NCBI RefSeq assembly: GCF_041146395.1
Contig: NC_090989.1
Span: forward strand, 284,238,343-284,302,342
Reading direction: 5' to 3'
Source: Eulemur rufifrons
Taxonomy: Eukaryota > Chordata > Mammalia > Primates > Lemuridae
Length of the DNA stretch: 64,000 nt
Position 1 is the first letter of the stretch, and every line of letters begins with the position of its first letter. Made by a program: the position numbers and the translations under genes. The notes under the pieces were generated by a model. It made no database searches. It was not told the DNA's origin and saw only the letters and a list, made by a program, of their open reading frames with translations. Shown piece by piece: positions 59,780 through 64,000 of this stretch.

Positions 59780-60015
59780 CGTCTGGACATTTCATGTGAA
59801 TAGAGTCGTCAGATGTGTGGTTTCGTGGTGATGTTTCCGAGGCTCGCCCACGTGGTGGTGTGCGGGGGCCTCACTCCTTTCTGAGGCTGAACAACATTCC
59901 CTTGTGCAGACGGACCGCGTTTTGTTTGTCCTTTCGTCTGCTGCTGGAGCTTGGGGTGTTTGCACCTTTGGCTGCTGTGAACGCTGGTGTCCAGGTGTGC
60001 CGTTTGAATGCCGGT
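59780..60015 (-). mobile_element. Old L1 fragment (antisense)
   Basis: catttcatgtgaatagagtc, ctgaggctgaacaacattcc and ggctgctgtgaacgctggtg match the same antisense L1 segment as 53.2-53.5 kb. Confidence 0.65.
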
Positions 60016-60019
60016 TCTG

Positions 60020-61050
60020 TTTCAGGATTGGTGTCAAGCTGTAGCCAGCTGCTGTTTCAGCAGGGACCTTTGTGGCTTTGCTGGGGCAGTGACTGCCGTC
60101 CCTGAAGGAGGCAGCGTCGGTGACTGTCCTGGGAGTGCTGTCCACGCACTCGGAGCTGAGAGCAGCTCCCCGTGGACTTTGCTGTCCCTGGGTGAAGTGG
60201 GCAGAGGTTGGAGACACAGGCTGAGGAGCCAGGCCCTCCCTTCCCCCACCCGCAGTGTTTGGCCGCAGCTGCCGTGCCAGGCCCAGCACTGCCGAAACGC
60301 TGGGACGATGTGGCCTGAAATGTCCGGGTACAGGTGGGAAAGTGCCACCCCGTGCTGGGCCTGTCCTGCAGGGCACACAGCCCTCGGGAAGAGCTGCCCG
60401 TCACATGGGAGACTGAGTGTGCGGACTCAGCCTGGCGTCCAGCCCGAGTCTTGTCTTCCCAGCAGGGGACACCTTCCCGCCGTCTCTGATCTTCGTGTTT
60501 CTGCGCTGTCTGTGTCTCGTGTTAAAATGCTCCTGGCTGCCGGCACCGCTGCCGTGTGCGCCGGAGGCTGGGACTGGCAGCCCTGGACGGTGGCCGTGGC
60601 TGGTCCACGTTCACCAACAGGAACTGTGGCCGTCCTGAGCTCGGCCGACACCCCGTCTTTGAGGACCAGACTTCTTCCATTGGCCTGACAGCCCTGACCC
60701 GTGGGGCCCTGGCCACCCGTGGGTGGGTTTGGCGAACATTCGGTGTGTGGCCAGCAGCTGGGACCCTCGGGCTTCTGCTCAAGGCCTGTGCCCATGAGCC
60801 TTGCGCCCTGCCCAGCCAGACATTGCTTGACACACTTACTTTTCGACGTGGTGTCTTTAATGTAAGAGTGACAGAGAGGTTGGTGTTGGCCAGGGAGAGG
60901 GACAGGTGCTCTTTCTTGGATGCTCAGCTAAAGCACCCGCCGGCCCGGGCTGGGCCTGGGGACCCTCAGGGTGACCCTGGCCATGCCATTGCGGGGGTGT
61001 CACCAACGGACACGAGAAAACATTTCGGGGCCTGTGCCTGTTCATCTCGA
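60020..61050. other. Intron 2 sequence, nothing recognised
   Basis: GC-rich with no exon or repeat I can support. Confidence 0.45.
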
Positions 61051-61054
61051 CTGT

Positions 61055-61168
61055 GTTGACGGTTTCACAGGTGTGTGCGTGTGTCAGAACAGTCATGGCA
61101 CTCACTTGGAAGTGTGCGTGGTTTACCGTGTGCCGACCATACCGCAATGGAGTGTTAAAAAAGTAAAT
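61055..61168 (+). mobile_element. Old L1 3'-end fragment (sense)
   Basis: ggtttcacaggtgtgtgcgt, gtcagaacagtcatggcact, ccgtgtgccgaccataccgc and aatggagtgttaaaaaagt fit the sense 3' end of an old L1. It is the only sense L1 piece seen. Confidence 0.5.
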
Positions 61169-61171
61169 CCA

Positions 61172-61305
61172 GTTAAACATTTGGTTCTTCAGTTGCATCA
61201 GCGACACTTCACATGTGCCGTGGCCACGTGTGGCTGGTGGCTCACGCCTCGGGCGGGTCAGACACAGCATTTGCATCATCGCAGAAGGTTCCCTGGGGCA
61301 AGTGT
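61172..61305. mobile_element. hAT-type DNA transposon fragment (MER3-like)
   Basis: ggttcttcagttgcatcagc, ccacgtgtggctggtggctc and gcatcatcgcagaaggttcc match the MER3-like family. Confidence 0.6.
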
Positions 61306-61667
61306 TCCTAGGTGGGGCCTACCTGGCGAGTGGGGCCTGCCTGGCGAGTGAGGCCTGCTCCTTCTGCTTCGTTTTTCCGTATTGAGAATGTGCTTCCAGT
61401 CACACAGCGGATGCGTGAGTATGTTCCTCCTGCCAGACGTTGCAGTGGCAGAGGTCAGACCTGTGCTGCAGAGAAGGGGCGTGACCAGCCGACTCCCACG
61501 GCCCGTGTGGCCTTGCCAGGGTCCGGGCCGTCAGGGCACCAGGGCCCTCCCAGCCGCACCATCATCTCTGGCTCTCTCGTTGCTGCAGTGACACCTCTGT
61601 ACATAAACACAAGTGCGCTGAGGTGGCCTTGCTCTTTACAGGAGTTTGGTAGACTTCCCACATCCTC

Positions 61668-61699
<32 letters not shown>

Positions 61700-61972
61700 G
61701 AGTCTGGCTCTGTCACCCCGGCTGGAATGCAGTGGTGTCGGCCTAGCTCACTGCAACCTCAAACTCCTGGGCTCAAGCGATCCTCCTGTCTCAGCCTCCG
61801 AGTAGCTGTGATCACAGGCATGAGCCACCACACCTGGCTAATTTTTCTATTTTTAGTAGAGACGGGGTCTTGCTGTTGCTCAGGCTGGTCTCAAACTCCT
61901 GAGCTCAAACGATCCTCCTGCCTCGGCCTCCGAGAGTGCTGGGATCACAGGCGTGAGCCACCGCGCCCGGCC
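61668..61972 (-). mobile_element. Full-length Alu (antisense)
   Basis: A T25 tract, then both antisense Alu monomers to gcgcccggcc. It has the prosimian-type tcggcctagctcactgcaac and gtcttgctgttgctcaggct segments. It lacks the 40-base linker expansion of the 3.2-kb copy. The target-site duplication is not evident. Confidence 0.93.
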
Positions 61973-61974
61973 AA

Positions 61975-62160
61975 GGTTCATGTCTTCTTCCATGCTCGTG
62001 CTTGCTCTTGTCTGACAGCTCTAGTTCCACGTCCTTCCCCGATTTTCTAGCAGTGTGACTTTGGGGTGAGTCATGGAACCTCGGTCAGCATCGCGTAGAC
62101 GAGAGCCCGAGGTACAGTGCTCCTTTGAGTCTTGTGTGTTCACTTGGAAGGCCTGAACTT
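61975..62160. other. Intron 2 sequence with MIR remnant
   Basis: agcagtgtgactttggggtg then atggaacctcggtcagc at about 62048-62095 is sense MIR. Confidence 0.45.
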
Positions 62161-62164
62161 GTAG

Positions 62165-62640
62165 CCTGCATCAATTAGAATAGACTTGACTGTTTATAGC
62201 ACCTAAAACAGCATTAGCCTAAACTCACAAGGGTTTATTCTCTCTTGGAAGCCCAGGGGTGGGCAGTCCAGAGCAGGTGTGAGGGTACTCTTGTCTCAGG
62301 GACCCAGGCACTTCCCATCTTTTTGTTCTGCCTGTTGAGCACTGGCTTCCAGCCTCACAATCATGGCCCAAAGTGGCTGTAAGAGCTCCAGCCATCGCTT
62401 CTCCAATCCAGGCAATAGGGAGGGTTTGGGTGGGAGGGAAGCGGATTCATTTAAGCAGAGTTTTCAAAAGGTCCACTCACTGTTTTACTTTCTCTTTATC
62501 GGCCAGATCAGTCACATGACCTCACATGGACTGTGTGGCTTGTCATGGGCTGTCTGGCGTGGCAGTGCGGTTGGCGAGGATGAAGGCAAGGGTGGAGGAT
62601 GGGAGGCTACCGGCCCTGTCATTGCGCTGCAAGCAGCTGA
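62165..62640. repeat. Unassigned old interspersed repeat
   Basis: actcacaagggtttattctc, ggaagcccaggggtgggcag, ctcagggacccaggcacttc and tcagtcacatgacctcaca occur in an order I know from other mammalian loci. Family not assigned. Confidence 0.4.
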
Positions 62641-62644
62641 GTGC

Positions 62645-64000
62645 AGGAGGGAGAGTGAGTTTGTGAGCTCTTCCTGTTGGTGCACACAAAGAATTTGAAG
62701 TTAACACGTTTTGGGACTCGAGAGCACACAGTAATAAATGGAGATACAACCTCCAGGCGTGGTGTCAAAATAGAGGCAGAGCGTGTCTTCGGGCCCCGTG
62801 CACCTGTGTCTGGTCTGCGAGCTCTGGCCGTGTGCTGCACGGGCGGCACTGGCTGGGCTTGTGGCCGGCACGTCCCGACCCTGGCTGACCTTGAGTGAGC
62901 ACGGGTTTGTGCCTGTGTGTTCTCAGCGCTGTGTGGCCCGTGCAGGGGCCCCTGCCGGATGTGTCTGAGACCCCGGCTGTGTGTGCTGCCGCCGTCGGCC
63001 TATCCCCCGCCGCCCTCGATGAGGGAACTGGAGCAGCGAGGTTGTCACCGTCAGCAGTGGAGGAGCTGAGTTTCGAACCCGCCGCTGGGCTCCAGGGCGC
63101 AGACTCAGCAGTGACTTCCAGGCCCCCACTGCCACCTCCCTCCCAGGAAGGCACGGACCCGGCTTCCCAGTGTCCAGACTTGTCTCGGCCGGGAGACGGT
63201 TCCTCGGGGCGATTCCGTAACTGTTTCCTGCAGCTTTCTCTGCACGGCGGCGCTGGGCAGGCCCACCCTTCACTGCCGGTCGCCTGCCCTGCAGTTGTGT
63301 AACTCGGAGTCCAAGGTTCTTACCGGATCACGCCGGTTCTCTTCCATCCTGTCAGTGGGAGGTGTGGACTCTGGAAGCAGAGCTCCTCCACGTGCCCTAC
63401 TGGGCCGGCGGGGCCCTTGGCCACCGCGCTGGGGACTGGGTCCTGCACGGTGTCTCCGGAGCCGCAGGGGCTGCGAGGCCCACCCAGGCAACCCGCTGGC
63501 CTGGGCACGGTTGGTAGAAGTGTCTGCCTCGGAGAGGAGGAAGTGGGAAGGGCCCCTACTTGTTCCCGAAAGGGGCCTCCGGCTGCACTGAAGGCTGCTG
63601 CCCTCATCCCCCGAGGCTTCCTGGGCCAGTGGATTCAAAGTTTCCAGATTTCCGAGGAGGCTTTGGTCTTGGTCACGGCTCTCCTGGCCTGGAAGGTGTC
63701 ACAGATTTGACGTTTCTGCTGTGGTGATCCACAGGGACCCAGAGCGGGGAGCCTGGGCCTCTGGGGAGGTGACACCTGCAGGGATTTGCTGTCCCAGTCC
63801 CCCGGGGTGGGAGCCCTGCTCTCTGCCGGCCTCCGCCGCCCGCGGCTGGCCTCTTTCGGAAGTGGCGGAGAAGGCTGCTTCGTGATGCGGTCAGTGGTGC
63901 CACGAACCAGATCAGACGTGGCTCGTGGGAGAAAGTGTGACCTGCACTTGGATTCAGAGCTAGTCCCCACCTCACTGCTCAGAGGGTTCGAGGCGCTGTC
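62645..64000. other. Intron 2 sequence to window end
   Basis: An antisense MIR at about 62990-63110 (gagctgagtttcgaacccgc). No exon 3 of VAV2 found. Confidence 0.45.

Larger units (their letters stand above)
43329..64000 (+). other. VAV2: VAV2 intron 2, 5' part (continues past window)
   Basis: Starts with a consensus gtgagt donor. I looked for an exon coding VISAVS or a close relative and saw none, so at least 20.7 kb of this intron is inside the window. It holds CA-rich tandem repeats, a mariner relic, L1 and hAT fragments, one late Alu and several MIRs. Confidence 0.9.

Noticed and set aside
43329..64000. VAV2 exon 3
   Set aside because: I looked for the expected continuation (VISAVS) with flanking splice sites and found no match, so it probably lies beyond 64000.

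Overview
This window is primate nuclear DNA, most likely from a lemur. The diagnostic element is a full-length Alu at 3204-3550. It carries the roughly 40-base linker expansion (3384-3424) that I know from lemuriform Alus, and it is flanked by a perfect 10-bp target-site duplication. The rest of the repeat content (MIR, L2, old antisense L1, MaLR LTRs, mariner and hAT relics) is standard for placental mammals. I see no bacterial, phage or plasmid feature.

The only protein-coding gene I can support is the 5' end of VAV2, a Rho/Rac guanine-nucleotide exchange factor, on the + strand. Bases 1 to about 6440 are upstream intergenic DNA. Bases about 6440-8600 are a TATA-less CpG island that holds the promoter, the 5' leader and coding exon 1 (7346-7549, residues 1-68). 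Intron 1 is 35.7 kb (7550-43211). Exon 2 is 43212-43328 (residues 69-107). Intron 2 starts at 43329 and runs off the window; I could not find exon 3. Together the two exons encode most of the single N-terminal calponin-homology (CH) domain, the module that autoinhibits Vav proteins.

Non-coding content. The upstream region carries a tRNA-derived MIR, a hAT-type relic, the lemur Alu, an antisense L2 and a striking ~115-bp imperfect inverted repeat around a 380-bp spacer (4199-4808). Intron 1 has several Alus, a 10-copy minisatellite at 10.1-10.4 kb, a 2.8-kb antisense L1 with a nested Alu (21.7-24.5 kb), three MaLR LTRs (two abutting in opposite orientation at 34.0-34.6 kb), and AT-rich islands in otherwise GC-rich sequence that look like candidate regulatory elements. 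Intron 2 has CA-rich minisatellites, a dead Hsmar2-like mariner (49.0-50.05 kb), an interrupted antisense L1 (53.0-54.1 kb) and one late Alu.

The many other open frames are GC-driven. They lack splice context or domain content and I do not annotate them. I did not find a previously undescribed biological system here. The best leads are the long inverted repeat, upstream ORFs in the VAV2 leader, and several AT-rich intronic islands with clustered homeodomain/POU-type motifs. Family names for repeats are recognised from memory, without a database search; MIR and L2 boundaries are approximate.
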